27,290 nucleotides of DNA from Acidobacteria bacterium UBA7540 (GTDB lineage Bacteria; Acidobacteriota; Terriglobia; UBA7540). A model generated the notes under the pieces. That model saw nothing but the letters and a program-made list of their open reading frames with translations. It did no database searches and had not been told where the DNA came from. The stretch is from assembly GCA_002478145.1 (NCBI GenBank), contig DLMI01000038.1, positions 1 through 27,290 of the forward strand. The letters are read 5' to 3'. Position numbers and translations under genes: made by a program. This document shows, one piece after another, positions 17,170 to 24,495 of this stretch; positions within the stretch are counted from its first letter, which is position 1, and the number at the start of each line of letters is the position of its first letter.

Positions 17170-17204
17170 ACAGTTGACAGTCAACAGTTGACAGTCGACA
17201 GTAA
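17170..17204. repeat. Heptad tract (ACAGTYR)5 after groEL
   Basis: ACAGTTG, ACAGTCA, ACAGTTG, ACAGTCG, ACAGTAA in exact 7-nt steps, beginning two bases after the groEL stop. It shares the unit of the tracts at 11705 and 11783 although they are over 5 kb apart. Confidence 0.9.
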
Positions 17205-17209
17205 GAACC

Positions 17210-17238
17210 AAGGGCGGGGAGAACGCTTCCCCGCCCTT
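17210..17238 (+). terminator. Terminator hairpin after groEL (copy A)
   Basis: AAGGGCGGGGA (17210-17220) pairs with TCCCCGCCCTT (17228-17238) across a GAACGCT loop, an 11-bp GC-rich stem followed by a pyrimidine stretch (CTGTTTCTG). It ends the groESL transcript. A nearly identical copy lies at 17994-18020. Confidence 0.75.
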
Positions 17239-17256
17239 CTGTTTCTGAACCGCCGC

Positions 17257-17285
17257 TTGCACCGTACTTACAGTTCGTATATACT
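17257..17285 (+). promoter_or_regulatory. vapBC promoter with palindromic -10
   Basis: TTGCAC (17257-17262), 17 bases, TATACT (17280-17285). The vapB ATG begins seven bases after the -10, so the mRNA is probably leaderless. The -10 lies within the palindrome GTATATAC (17277-17284), a plausible site for the usual VapBC autorepression. Confidence 0.65.
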
Positions 17286-17291
17286 TTCTGC

Positions 17292-17522
17292 ATGGCCATC
17301 ACCAAGGTTTTTCGCAGCGGAAATAGCCAAGCCGTGAGGATTCCCAAGAGGTTTCGTTTTCGCTCGCAGCACGTGGAGATTCTGAAACGGGGGAAGGATA
17401 TCGTGCTGCGCGAGCGGCAGGCGGATCTTTCTGCCGCCTTCGAGCTTCTGACCGGCCTCTCGCGCGACTTCTTCAAGGGTGGCCGCCGCCAACCCAAACT
17501 GGATAAGCGTTTGGGGCTTTGA
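17292..17522 (+). CDS. VapB-type antitoxin, AbrB/SpoVT fold
   Basis: A 76-residue antitoxin. The N-terminal MAITKVFRSGNSQAVRIPKRFRF is a typical AbrB/MazE-like swapped-hairpin DNA-binding domain (FRSGNSQAVRIPK is the hallmark), and the C-terminal half is the toxin-neutralising segment (AAFELLTGLSRDFF, then a basic end). It binds the PIN toxin and normally represses its own promoter. No Shine-Dalgarno precedes the ATG and the -10 box ends six bases upstream. The stop codon overlaps the vapC start (TGATG), so translation is coupled and antitoxin is made first. Confidence 0.9.
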   Translation: MAITKVFRSGNSQAVRIPKRFRFRSQHVEILKRGKDIVLRERQADLSAAFELLTGLSRDFFKGGRRQPKLDKRLGL

Positions 17523-17932
17523 TGCGCTACCTCCTCGACACCAACGTCTGTATTTACATCGCCAAGCAAAAACCTCCCGGCGTCCTGGCGCGCCTCCAGC
17601 GTTTGCGGCCCGGCGACGTGGGCATGTCCGTCATCACCTATCTGGAGCTGGTTTATGGTGCTTGGAAGAGCGAGCGCCGGGAAGAGAACCTCGAGCGCAT
17701 CAGGGAGTTGGAACTGCTGATCCCAGTGCTGGCTATGGATGCGAGCACCGGCCGGCATTACGGGCAGGTCCGAGCTGAACTCGAAAGGAAAGGGTCACCC
17801 ATCGGCGCCTATGATGTGCTGATTGCCGCGCACGCCCTGAGCCTTGGGCTAACGCTGGTCACGAACAATGTCCGGGAGTTTCGCCGAATTGCGCAATTGA
17901 GGCTGGAGAATTGGGCCGAGGGGCAGCCGTAA
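17522..17932 (+). CDS. VapC-type toxin, PIN-domain ribonuclease
   Basis: A 136-residue PIN-domain toxin that cleaves RNA in a metal-dependent way (in characterised relatives often tRNA or rRNA). Seen: the first acidic residue in YLLDTNVC (Asp6), Glu42 in TYLELVYGA, Asp98 in AYDVLIAAHA, and the closing TNNVREF. The fold therefore has a full set of active-site positions. The ATG at 17522 overlaps the vapB stop by one base; a TTG three bases earlier is an alternative. The target RNA cannot be predicted. The vapBC pair is bracketed by two near-identical terminator hairpins. Confidence 0.92.
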   Translation: MRYLLDTNVCIYIAKQKPPGVLARLQRLRPGDVGMSVITYLELVYGAWKSERREENLERIRELELLIPVLAMDASTGRHYGQVRAELERKGSPIGAYDVLIAAHALSLGLTLVTNNVREFRRIAQLRLENWAEGQP

Positions 17933-17993
17933 GAAAGAAGGCGGTAGGCAGCAAGCATTTTGCGCGAGTCACGGCAAAGTCGGGGCAAGCGCC

Positions 17994-18020
17994 AGGGTGG
18001 GGAGAACGCTTCCCCGCCCT
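17994..18020 (+). terminator. Terminator hairpin after vapC (copy B)
   Basis: AGGGTGGGGA (17994-18003) pairs with TCCCCGCCCT (18011-18020) across the same GAACGCT loop as copy A at 17210, with one G-T wobble and a TTTCCCTTTCTC tail. About 27 bases are shared with copy A with one mismatch. It separates vapC from the HNH gene. Confidence 0.7.
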
Positions 18021-18051
18021 TTTCCCTTTCTCAAGGAGGCTTTGGCTGGGC

Positions 18052-18774
18052 TTGGCGAATAAGCGTGGGGTTAGAATCGGCGAATGTGTTTACTGCGGAG
18101 AACCGGGGCCGTTGACCAATGACCATGTCCCGCCAAAGAACCTCTTTGCTAAGCCGCGCCCGAGCAACTTGGTCACGGTACCTTCATGCCGAAAATGTAA
18201 CAAGAGCTTTGAGCCGGATGATGAGTACTTCCGTCTCGCCATCACAACAGGAATTGACCCCGTCTCGTTTCCAAACGAGTTCGATCTTTCAGTAAACGCG
18301 ATAAGGAAGCTGAGGGATCCTCGCAAGATTGGATTTAGGAAGAGCATGCTTGCCAGCTTCAGCAAGAAACCCCAGTATACCCCGGCGGGTCTTTATCTCG
18401 GTGAAGCTGGAGTCTTAGAGATCGACGTCGCGCGAGTCCAGAATGTCGTTTCGCGAATCATCCGCGGTTTGTTCTTCTTTCACTCAGGGAGGCGCCTACC
18501 AAGTACTAGCCGCGTTTGGGTCTTGTCCGACTGGTTCGGTGGAGACTATGGCAGTGACGCAGAGTTCGTTGCCTCCCTGCAGGAGATCTTGGCCGCTTTA
18601 GACACGGAGCAAGTCAGGGAAATCGGCGAGCGCGTTTTTCGTTACCGCTATCGTCTAGGCGATGACGGCTTGGACCAGTCAATCTGGGAGTTTTCTTTTT
18701 ACGCACACAGGCACTTTGTTGGTGCAACGGAGGGTCCGTCGGAAGGTTGCTCAGATGGAGAAAAAGTGCACTAA
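18052..18774 (+). CDS. HNH endonuclease-like protein 1
   Basis: A 240-residue protein with an N-terminal HNH/treble-clef nuclease: Cys12-x2-Cys15 (CVYCGEPGP), Asp24-His25 in LTNDHVPPKNLF, and Cys46-x2-Cys49-Asn50 (SCRKCNKSF), followed by DDEYFR. This is a complete HNH core with a structural zinc site. The remaining ~190 residues have no motif I recognise. The frame is open back to 17911, but a terminator hairpin lies in between and a perfect AAGGAGG (18033-18039) precedes only a CTG (18046) or TTG (18052); TTG is chosen tentatively, 12 bases after the ribosome site. It follows vapBC and overlaps the next HNH-like gene by 20 bases, suggesting a pair. Function unknown; defence or mobility is a guess. 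Confidence 0.75.
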   Translation: MANKRGVRIGECVYCGEPGPLTNDHVPPKNLFAKPRPSNLVTVPSCRKCNKSFEPDDEYFRLAITTGIDPVSFPNEFDLSVNAIRKLRDPRKIGFRKSMLASFSKKPQYTPAGLYLGEAGVLEIDVARVQNVVSRIIRGLFFFHSGRRLPSTSRVWVLSDWFGGDYGSDAEFVASLQEILAALDTEQVREIGERVFRYRYRLGDDGLDQSIWEFSFYAHRHFVGATEGPSEGCSDGEKVH

Positions 18775-19366
18775 GTGCCAACGCTCAAAACCTGTCGCCG
18801 AATTCGGCAGGAACTCTCGCATGCCCGATGGTTATCATTACTGGTGCAAGGACTGCGTCAGGGCATACCAACGATCGGAACGGGGAAGGATTTCACTGCG
18901 CCGAGCAATCCAGAAGAAGCAAGAAGAGGGATACTATCGCTACGGGAGGGGCGCAATCCCCATCCTTCGGCAGGGCGCAGAGAAGAGAGGCGTCCCATTT
19001 AGCCTAAGCCCGGAAGGACTAGAATCTTGGTGGTCCGAAACTCCGGACAACTGTGAGTACTGCCGCTGCACACTCGAACAGTTTAGAGAACTGCGCGATT
19101 TCGTTCTCTTGTATGAAGGAGCCAACCGCGAAATCACCAAATTCAAGAGGGTCTTCGCGACGTCGAAACAAGCAAAGATCGGTTGGCTAACGATAGATAG
19201 GCGCGATAACGTCAACGGCTATAGCGTCGGGAATCTCGTGAAGGCTTGCTGGTTTTGCAATTACATAAAAGGATCATTCTTAGAGTACGAAGACATGAAA
19301 ATCATCGGCCCCCGCGTGATCGAGAGATTGCGGCGGGAGATAGGCCAACAAAGGACTAGCACCTGA
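18755..19366 (+). CDS. HNH/treble-clef nuclease-like protein 2, two zinc sites
   Basis: A 203-residue protein. N-terminal zinc ribbon: Cys5/Cys8 (KCTKCQRSKPVAEFG) and Cys31/Cys34 (YWCKDCVRAYQR), as in endonuclease VII-like and HNH proteins. A second unit runs from Cys100/Cys103 (CEYCRC) to Cys165/Cys168 (KACWFCNYIKGS), with LTIDRRDNVNGYSVGN before it. This is the layout of HNH domains, but the usual first His is replaced by Asp-Arg (residues 148-149), as in a divergent subgroup; whether it cuts DNA is open. Start: ATG at 18755 with GGAAGG at 18741-18746. The gene begins inside the end of HNH protein 1, in another frame. Base composition looks lower in GC than in the flanking housekeeping genes, which suggests transfer. 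Confidence 0.75.
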   Translation: MEKKCTKCQRSKPVAEFGRNSRMPDGYHYWCKDCVRAYQRSERGRISLRRAIQKKQEEGYYRYGRGAIPILRQGAEKRGVPFSLSPEGLESWWSETPDNCEYCRCTLEQFRELRDFVLLYEGANREITKFKRVFATSKQAKIGWLTIDRRDNVNGYSVGNLVKACWFCNYIKGSFLEYEDMKIIGPRVIERLRREIGQQRTST

Positions 19367-19409
19367 CCGCACACGTATCAGACAGCGCTAATCGGAAGGG
19401 CAAGCAAGC

Positions 19410-19596
19410 TCCCGACCCCCTGCCCTCTCCCCCTTGGGGGAGAGGGTGGACCGCCGCCGGCGCTTTCTCCAGCCGGGGCGGGCCGGGTGAGGGGGTCAGG
19501 GCCGTCCTGCCCCATGCAAACGTGGCTCAGTGCGTCCATGCTAGTGCTCACCCCCTCACCCCCGGCCCCTCTCCCCCATGGGGGCGAGGGGAGCAG
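19410..19596. repeat. CCCTCTCCC-type hairpin repeats, two copies
   Basis: Copy 1 contains CCCTCTCCCCC (19423-19433) paired with GGGGGAGAGGG (19436-19446) across TT. Copy 2 (about 19547-19596) has a similar CCCCTCTCCCCC-AT-GGGGGCGAGGGG stem with one mismatch. Both carry a CACCCCCTC or GAGGGGGTCAGGG flank, one in each orientation. This G/C-tract repeat occurs in many unrelated bacterial genomes. It fills most of the 308-base gap 19367-19674, where I see no gene. Confidence 0.7.
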
Positions 19597-19674
19597 GAAA
19601 TCAAGAATCCACGCCCATCGCGCCTTCGCAGAGCCCTCGGACTTGCCCTTCGCTTTTCGGAATTGCAGAGCAAC

Positions 19675-20016
19675 CTAAGCCCGGGGAAGCAACTCAATGA
19701 CTACCGCCGTTCCGTAACAGAGGACTTCGGTGGCGGACTCTCGCCCAACGACTTCGGAAGCGTCGTAACGGAGGCCGACCACGGCGTTGGCGCCCAGCTC
19801 TTCGGCGTGCTCAATCATCAAATCGTAGGCCTGCTGGCGGGCCTGCTCACACATCTCGGTGTAGGCGCCGATGCGCCCCCCGATAATGCTCTTTAATCCC
19901 CCCAGGATGCCCTGCGAGATGGTAGGCGCTCGCACGATGATGCCGCGCACAATTCCCCTATATTCTCTGATCCGGTAACCGTCGATGCTCAAGGTGGTGG
20001 TGACTGGAATGCCCAT
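19675..20016 (-). CDS. YbjQ family (UPF0145) protein
   Basis: A 113-residue cytoplasmic protein of the YbjQ/UPF0145 family, whose members form a pentameric beta barrel; a role in heavy-metal binding has been suggested but is not established. Seen: TTTLSIDGYRIREYRGIVRGIIVRAP, IGGRIGAYTEMCEQARQQAYDLMI and AEELGANAVVGLRYDASEV, all typical and in order. Length is close to the usual ~105. Ribosome site GAGGAGGG lies about four bases before the ATG, one of the best in the window. No operon partner: repeats lie on both sides. Confidence 0.92.
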   Translation of the reverse strand: MGIPVTTTLSIDGYRIREYRGIVRGIIVRAPTISQGILGGLKSIIGGRIGAYTEMCEQARQQAYDLMIEHAEELGANAVVGLRYDASEVVGRESATEVLCYGTAVVIELLPRA

Positions 20017-20214
20017 TGTGCCCTCCTCAATAGCGGGCTAATTCTAACGAAACTTAGCCCAAGCACAAGAGCAAAAATCCGGGAGGGAATGCAAGAAATC
20101 CCGGCGGCGCTGATGTCTCCACAATCGACGCGAAAGAAGCGTGCGTTTTCGCCTGAACGAGCCTAATGCTTTTGCCCCAAACGCCGCCCCCAGAAACCTC
20201 GACGAAACAGGCCC

Positions 20215-20275
20215 GCCTTCCGCCTTCTGATTTCTGCCTTCTGCTTTCTGAATCCTGAATCGAATCCTGAATCCT
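20215..20275. repeat. Heptad tract (GCCTTCT / GAATCCT units)
   Basis: GCCTTCC, GCCTTCT, GATTTCT, GCCTTCT, GCTTTCT, GAATCCT in exact 7-nt steps from 20215, then GAATCCT again at 20262 and 20269 after one 5-nt step. It contains the stop codon (20274-20276) of the ComEA-like gene. The rest of the gap 20017-20214 shows no gene. Confidence 0.85.
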
Positions 20276-20621
20276 ACCTACGGTCACCAACCCTTACATA
20301 GGGCCTCATCTGCTTCCACTTTTTAAATCCTATACCCCTAATCACCATCAAGTCTTCGACGCGCCTGAAAGGTCCGTGCTTTTCGCGGTAGGCAACGATT
20401 TGCTTCGCCAGACTCGGTCCGATTCCGGGGAGCTTCTCGAGGTCATCCACTGTGGCTTTATTGATGTCGATTGCCTCCGCCTGAGGCTTGGCGGCCTCCC
20501 CCTGACTCTGGAGAGCAGACAGCCAACTATCGCAAGGCACCCCCCCAAACATGACCAGCAACGCGAAGATGCAACCGAGGCGCCTGAACAATTCCCCAAC
20601 CTCGCTCAGGAATTGAATCAT
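20274..20621 (-). CDS. ComEA-like helix-hairpin-helix protein
   Basis: A 115-residue protein with an N-terminal hydrophobic segment (LGCIFALLVMFGGV) acting as signal or anchor and, after a short Gln/Ala-rich linker, a ComEA-type DNA-binding (HhH)2 unit: IDINKATVDDLEKLPGIG, AKQIVAYREKHGPFRRVEDLMVIRGIG and KKWKQMRPYV. In competent bacteria such proteins bind incoming double-stranded DNA outside the membrane; this role is inferred, as no other competence gene is here and short ComEA-like proteins are widespread. The start codon lies inside an octad repeat (20615-20646) and the stop codon inside a heptad repeat, so both ends of the gene are bounded by repeats. No ribosome site is visible. Confidence 0.85.
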   Translation of the reverse strand: MIQFLSEVGELFRRLGCIFALLVMFGGVPCDSWLSALQSQGEAAKPQAEAIDINKATVDDLEKLPGIGPSLAKQIVAYREKHGPFRRVEDLMVIRGIGFKKWKQMRPYVRVGDRR

Positions 20622-20709
20622 CGATCCAGTGAATCATTGATTCATTGGGAAAACGACGATGCAACTGCTTTCCAATGATTCAATGAGCCAATGATTCGAT
20701 CATTCAATG
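20615..20709. repeat. Octad tracts (GAATCATT and AATGATTC units), inverted pair
   Basis: 20615-20646 reads GAATCATC, GATCCAGT, GAATCATT, GATTCATT; 20673-20709 reads CAATGATT, CAATGAGC, CAATGATT, CGATCATT, CAATG. The units are reverse complements, forming an imperfect stem around 26 bases. They are the same family as the tracts at 3211 and 3274, some 17 kb away. Confidence 0.85.
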
Positions 20710-20748
20710 TGGAAACGGTCACGACACGAAGTTAAGTCTTCAATATAC

Positions 20749-20783
20749 TTTTGACCTTCGACCTTCAACTGTCGACTTGTCTA
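20749..20783. repeat. Heptad tract (CTTCGAC units) at the uvrB end
   Basis: TTTTGAC, CTTCGAC, CTTCAAC, TGTCGAC, TTGTCTA in exact 7-nt steps. The last unit contains the uvrB stop codon (20781-20783, minus strand). Confidence 0.8.
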
Positions 20784-22787
20784 GAGAGGCATGGCTGCCT
20801 TTTCTTTCAGAGCCTTTAGGCGGTCGCGGAGCTGAGCAGCCTTTTCAAACTCAAACTGCTTGGCGGCTTCGCGCATCTGGTTCTCGAGACTCCTGGTCAG
20901 CTCCTCGAGCTGGTCAGGGGATACATCCTCGTCCGGCAAATCGGCAGGCACCGTAACATAGTCCGCCGCCACGATGGAGGCCAGGGCCATATCCACAGGT
21001 CGGACAATGCTCTCAGGAGTGATGCCGTTATCCTCGTTGAAGCGAGTCTGTTTGGCCCGCCGCCGATAGGTTTCGGAGATCGCTTGGCGCATGGATTCCG
21101 TCGTATGGTCGGCATAGAGGATCGCTTTCCCGTGCAAGTTCCGCGCCGCCCGCCCCATGGTTTGAATCAGCGCTCCCGCCGAACGCAGGTAGCCTTCCTT
21201 ATCGGCGTCCAGGATGGCGACCAGCGAGACCTCCGGCAGGTCGAGCCCCTCGCGCAGGAGGTTGATACCGATCAGGACGTCAAACTCACCCCGCCTTAGG
21301 TCGCGCAGGATCTTCACGCGCTCGAGAGTCTCGATCTCCGAGTGGAGGTAGCGGCAGCGCACGCCGACTTCGGCGTAATACTCCGCCAGATCCTCGGCCA
21401 TGCGCTTGGTGAGGGTAGTGACCAGAACTCGTTCATGGGCCTCGGCCCTGCTGCGAATATCACCCAGCAGGTCATCAATCTGGTGGCGCGTGGGACGGAC
21501 CTCAACCTCAGGGTCAATGAGTCCCGTGGGGCGAATAATCTGCTCCACCACTTCCCCGCTGGACTTGGTCAGTTCGTAAGGGCCCGGGGTGGCGGAGACA
21601 TAAATCACCTGTCCCACCCGATGCTCGAATTCCTGGAAGGAGAGGGGGCGGTTGTCCAGGGCGGAGGGTAGCCGAAATCCATAGTCTACAAGAGTCTGCT
21701 TGCGGGAGCGGTCGCCTTGGTACATGCCGCGCAGTTGGGGCACGGTCTGGTGGCTCTCGTCGATGAAGATCAGGGCATCCTGCGGAAGGTAGTCGAGCAG
21801 GGTGGGGGGCGGCTCTCCCGGCAGCCGTCCGGAAAGGTGGCGCGAGTAGTTTTCAATGCCGTGACAGTAGCCGATCTCCCTCATCATTTCCAGATCGAAC
21901 AGGGTGCGCTGCTGGACGCGCTGGGCTTCCACCATCTTTCCTTGCTTCTCGAGCTCGCCCCGCCACCACTCCAGTTCGCTAAGGATGCGCTGTATCGCTT
22001 CCTCTTTCCTCTCCGCAGGCAAAACGTAGTGGGTTCGAGGATAAATGGGCAGGCGGGAGTAAGTCTGCTTCACCTGGCCGAAAAGCGGGTCAATCTGGGC
22101 TAGAGTTTCCACCTGCTCGCCCCACATTTCGATCCGGTAGGCGACATCCTCGTAGGTGGGAAAAACCTCAATCACGTCACCGCGCACGCGGAAGGTGCCA
22201 CGCCGGAAATCCGCGTCGTTGCGTTCGTATTGGATTTCGACCAGCCGCCGCAGGATGTCTCGCCGCGAAATCTTCTGCCCGGTTTCGAGCAGCAGGAGCA
22301 TTCCATAGTAGGCCTCAGGCGAGCCCAAGCCATAAATACAGCTCACGCTGGCCACGATGACGCAATCGCGACGCTCGAAAAGCGAGCGGGTGGCGGACAT
22401 GCGCAGCTTGTCCAGCTCATCGTTGATGGTCGCTTCCTTCTCGATGTAAACGTCGCTGGCGGGGAGGTAAGCTTCCGGCTGGTAATAGTCGTAGTAGCTC
22501 ACGAAGTATTCCACGGCGTGGCGCGGAAAGAAGGAACGGAACTCGTGGTAAAGCTGAGCGGCGAGGGTCTTATTGTGAGCCAGAATCAGGGTGGGGCGGT
22601 TCACGGCCTCAATCACCTTGGCGACAGTGAAAGTTTTGCCGGACCCCGTAACCCCTAGCAAGACTTGATGGGGCTTGCCTTCCTCAACGCCCCGCACCAG
22701 TTCCTGAATGGCCGTCACTTGGTCGCCACGTGGCTGGTAGTCACTCGCGAGATTGAAAATCATGGACCCCAAATCGCTTTTTGGCAT
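20781..22787 (-). CDS. uvrB: Excinuclease ABC subunit B
   Basis: Damage-recognition helicase-like subunit of nucleotide excision repair, working with UvrA and UvrC. The 668-residue protein has the N-terminal DYQPRGDQ, Walker [16 protein letters not shown], the beta-hairpin [12 protein letters not shown] (DNA strand separation), helicase motif [36 protein letters not shown] and QTMGRAARN, and a C-terminal UVR motif ([20 protein letters not shown]) that contacts UvrC. Start: ATG at 22787. TATAAT (22799-22794, minus strand), with TGC before it giving an extended -10, ends six bases upstream, so the mRNA appears leaderless. An ATG at 22766 and an open frame up to 22850 are less likely. I see no clear SOS box. 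Confidence 0.97.
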   Translation of the reverse strand: MPKSDLGSMIFNLASDYQPRGDQVTAIQELVRGVEEGKPHQVLLGVTGSGKTFTVAKVIEAVNRPTLILAHNKTLAAQLYHEFRSFFPRHAVEYFVSYYDYYQPEAYLPASDVYIEKEATINDELDKLRMSATRSLFERRDCVIVASVSCIYGLGSPEAYYGMLLLLETGQKISRRDILRRLVEIQYERNDADFRRGTFRVRGDVIEVFPTYEDVAYRIEMWGEQVETLAQIDPLFGQVKQTYSRLPIYPRTHYVLPAERKEEAIQRILSELEWWRGELEKQGKMVEAQRVQQRTLFDLEMMREIGYCHGIENYSRHLSGRLPGEPPPTLLDYLPQDALIFIDESHQTVPQLRGMYQGDRSRKQTLVDYGFRLPSALDNRPLSFQEFEHRVGQVIYVSATPGPYELTKSSGEVVEQIIRPTGLIDPEVEVRPTRHQIDDLLGDIRSRAEAHERVLVTTLTKRMAEDLAEYYAEVGVRCRYLHSEIETLERVKILRDLRRGEFDVLIGINLLREGLDLPEVSLVAILDADKEGYLRSAGALIQTMGRAARNLHGKAILYADHTTESMRQAISETYRRRAKQTRFNEDNGITPESIVRPVDMALASIVAADYVTVPADLPDEDVSPDQLEELTRSLENQMREAAKQFEFEKAAQLRDRLKALKEKAAMPL

Positions 22788-22793
22788 CACTTG

Positions 22794-22802
22794 ATTATAG
22801 CA
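22794..22802 (-). promoter_or_regulatory. Extended -10 promoter of uvrB
   Basis: On the minus strand TGCTATAAT, an exact extended -10 (TG-N-TATAAT), ends six bases before the uvrB ATG. No good -35 box is visible; a heptad tract (22810-22837) occupies that region. Confidence 0.65.
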
Positions 22803-22809
22803 GCCAAAA

Positions 22810-22837
22810 GTCCTTTGTCCGTTGTCCGTTGGTTGAG
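22810..22837. repeat. Heptad tract (GTCCGTT units) upstream of uvrB
   Basis: GTCCTTT, GTCCGTT, GTCCGTT, GGTTGAG in 7-nt steps. The same unit recurs at 23971-23991 after the PpiC-type gene. Here it lies at about the -35 position of the uvrB promoter. Confidence 0.75.
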
Positions 22838-22946
22838 GAATCCCCCGCAAAAGCGCCGACCCGCAGGACAGGTCTGCGGTTGGCGGCGAATTATGTTAGG
22901 ATGGTTGTGTCTTTCTTTTGTCAATTCAGATTATGAGGCGGGGTCA

Positions 22947-23948
22947 ATGAATCAGATTCAATGGGGGCGAGGGCGTTGGTTCACAAGGGGGCTATTGATA
23001 GCGGGACTTCTTGTAGGTGTCGGGTACGGACAGACACCTGGCGGGCAAGCGCCGGCGGGGCCAGCCCCGAGCGCGGCCGCGGCCGCCCAATCTTCCTCAC
23101 CCGATAAGATAGTCCTGAAGGTTGGAGATGAGTCGATAACTCAAGGGGAGGTTGATGGGTTTATCCAAGGGCTCAGTCCCCAGGTTCAAAAGACTCTGGC
23201 CACCCAGGGTCGCCGGTCTCTTGGAGATGAGTACGTACTGATGCTCGTTCTTTCGCAGGATGCCCTCAGGCATCATCTTGACTCCACTCCTGCTTTCCAT
23301 CAGATGCTCGCTCTGCGTCGCCGTCAACTTCTGGCGACGACAGCGTACCAGGAAATAGTGCGACAGTCCGTAGTAACACCCGAAGAAATCAGCAAATATT
23401 TTGCGGCGCACCAAAGCGAGTTCGAGGAAGCCCAGATCTACCAAGTCGTCATTCGCAAGAAACCGGAGGAAGCGAAGGAAGGAACTCCGGGGTTGACGGC
23501 GGAAGAAGCCAAAACCCGCGCCGAGGAAATCCGTAAGGCTTTGAGCTCCGGCGACGATATCAAGAAAGTAGCCGAGAAGTATCAAGTGCCGAACTTCGTC
23601 CGGGTGGATGACGAACCCTCTGCCATTCGCCGGGGAACCTTGCGCCCGGATATGGAAAAGGCGGTCTTTGAACTCAAAGATGGCCAGGTTTCGGAGGTGT
23701 TCGACGTCACGCAGTACCTGGTCTTCTATAAAGTTGCCTCACATAAGGCGGGGGAATTAAAGAAGGACGTCTCCTCCCAAATTGAGAAAACCCTCCAGCA
23801 GCAAAAAGTCAATAGCGCTTTAGACGAACTCAAGAAAAATGCCAAGGTCTGGCTGGATGATGGTTACTTTCCCACGCCTAGCCCGCCCGGGCCGCAGGGG
23901 GCTGCCAAACCACCGGCGATGTCAGTAGAACCCGCGACTCCAAAATAG
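22947..23948 (+). CDS. Exported peptidyl-prolyl isomerase/chaperone, SurA-PpiC type
   Basis: A 333-residue periplasmic folding helper. The N-terminus (MNQIQWGRGRWFTRGLLIAG) plus LLVGVGYGQT is a signal peptide or anchor; an Ala/Pro-rich linker follows. The next part (ILKVGDES-like, ITQGEVDGFIQGLSP, TPEEISKYFAAHQSEF) is a SurA N-terminal/trigger-like helical region, and a parvulin domain begins at EAQIYQVVIRKK, with LSSGDDIKKVAEKY and AVFELKDGQVSEVFDVTQY matching the PpiC pattern. The isomerase active site is only moderately conserved. The tail is Pro-rich. Start at 22947 with GAGGCGGGG upstream; an open frame from 22665 lies inside uvrB and is rejected. The gene is divergent from uvrB. Confidence 0.87.
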   Translation: MNQIQWGRGRWFTRGLLIAGLLVGVGYGQTPGGQAPAGPAPSAAAAAQSSSPDKIVLKVGDESITQGEVDGFIQGLSPQVQKTLATQGRRSLGDEYVLMLVLSQDALRHHLDSTPAFHQMLALRRRQLLATTAYQEIVRQSVVTPEEISKYFAAHQSEFEEAQIYQVVIRKKPEEAKEGTPGLTAEEAKTRAEEIRKALSSGDDIKKVAEKYQVPNFVRVDDEPSAIRRGTLRPDMEKAVFELKDGQVSEVFDVTQYLVFYKVASHKAGELKKDVSSQIEKTLQQQKVNSALDELKKNAKVWLDDGYFPTPSPPGPQGAAKPPAMSVEPATPK

Positions 23949-23970
23949 TCTCACCGTGAAGAAGCGGGTT

Positions 23971-23991
23971 GTCCGTCGTCCGTGGTTAGTT
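23971..23991. repeat. Heptad tract (GTCCGTC units) after the PpiC-type gene
   Basis: GTCCGTC, GTCCGTG, GTTAGTT in 7-nt steps, beginning 22 bases after the stop codon. It uses the unit seen at 22810. Confidence 0.65.
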
Positions 23992-24210
23992 GAGATCGGT
24001 ATGTAATAGGTGGAAGGTGGGGGAAACACCCGCTACTGCCTTCCGCCGGCTGCTTTCGAATGTCTCTCCCCCCCTCTAAGGGTCTTTGACAAATCGAGAA
24101 TTCAATCGCGCGGTTTAGATTGAAACCGGGGACTACCCTGGAAATTGCGGAGCGGTTTGGCAATCCATTTGCGCGCGTCTGACATCTATCAACTCTGTCA
24201 TCAAAATTAT

Positions 24211-24244
24211 TTTTCAACAGGTTTGTTGAAAACCTTGTGGAAAA
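24211..24244. other. Cluster of DnaA-box-like 9-mers
   Basis: TTTTCAACA (24211-24219) and TGTTGAAAA (24224-24232) form a perfect inverted repeat with a 4-base spacer, and TGTGGAAAA (24236-24244) follows; its complement TTTTCCACA is one change from the DnaA box TTATCCACA, while the other two differ at two positions. Such clusters occur upstream of dnaA and in oriC regions, but dnaA is not in the window and this may be chance or another protein's site. The surrounding gap 23949-24495 shows no gene. Confidence 0.35.
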
Positions 24245-24358
24245 GGTGGCTCAAGGTTACGGAAAGGTTAACGATTGGAAGAGCTTTTAACTCTTTGCAC
24301 CAACCTGTAGCATCTCCAAACCTGCTCCGGTAAACCCCGACAATACTCCCCTCAATTG

Positions 24359-24372
24359 TTAGGCAGGCCTAA
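24359..24372. other. Short palindrome TTAGG-CAGG-CCTAA
   Basis: A perfect 5-bp inverted repeat with a 4-base spacer in non-coding DNA. It has the form of a small regulator site but no gene starts close by. Confidence 0.3.
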
Positions 24373-24475
24373 TCATCATGCGGTTCGTCGCTAGCGGCTT
24401 GGGAAATGTGCCGGCCCGTCAATCCTTGTTGTGTCGAAGAAGCTCTGGCGCCGGATTGATGGTCAGACCAGCCAC

Positions 24476-24493
24476 CCGAATATCCCTATTCGG
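24476..24493 (-). terminator. Hairpin after the lipoprotein gene
   Basis: CCGAATA and TATTCGG form a perfect 7-bp stem across TCCC, three bases past the stop codon of the minus-strand gene at 24496. No T-run follows on that strand, so termination would be weak or factor-assisted. Confidence 0.4.
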
Positions 24494-24495
24494 CA

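Noticed and set aside
17911..18051. ATG at 17911 as the start of HNH protein 1
   Set aside because: This would overlap vapC and read through the terminator hairpin at 17994-18020; a perfect AAGGAGG lies after that hairpin, and the extra residues are not part of the HNH fold.
20054..20290. A 78-codon minus-strand frame upstream of the YbjQ gene
   Set aside because: It is made largely of the heptad tract at 20215 and has no motifs.
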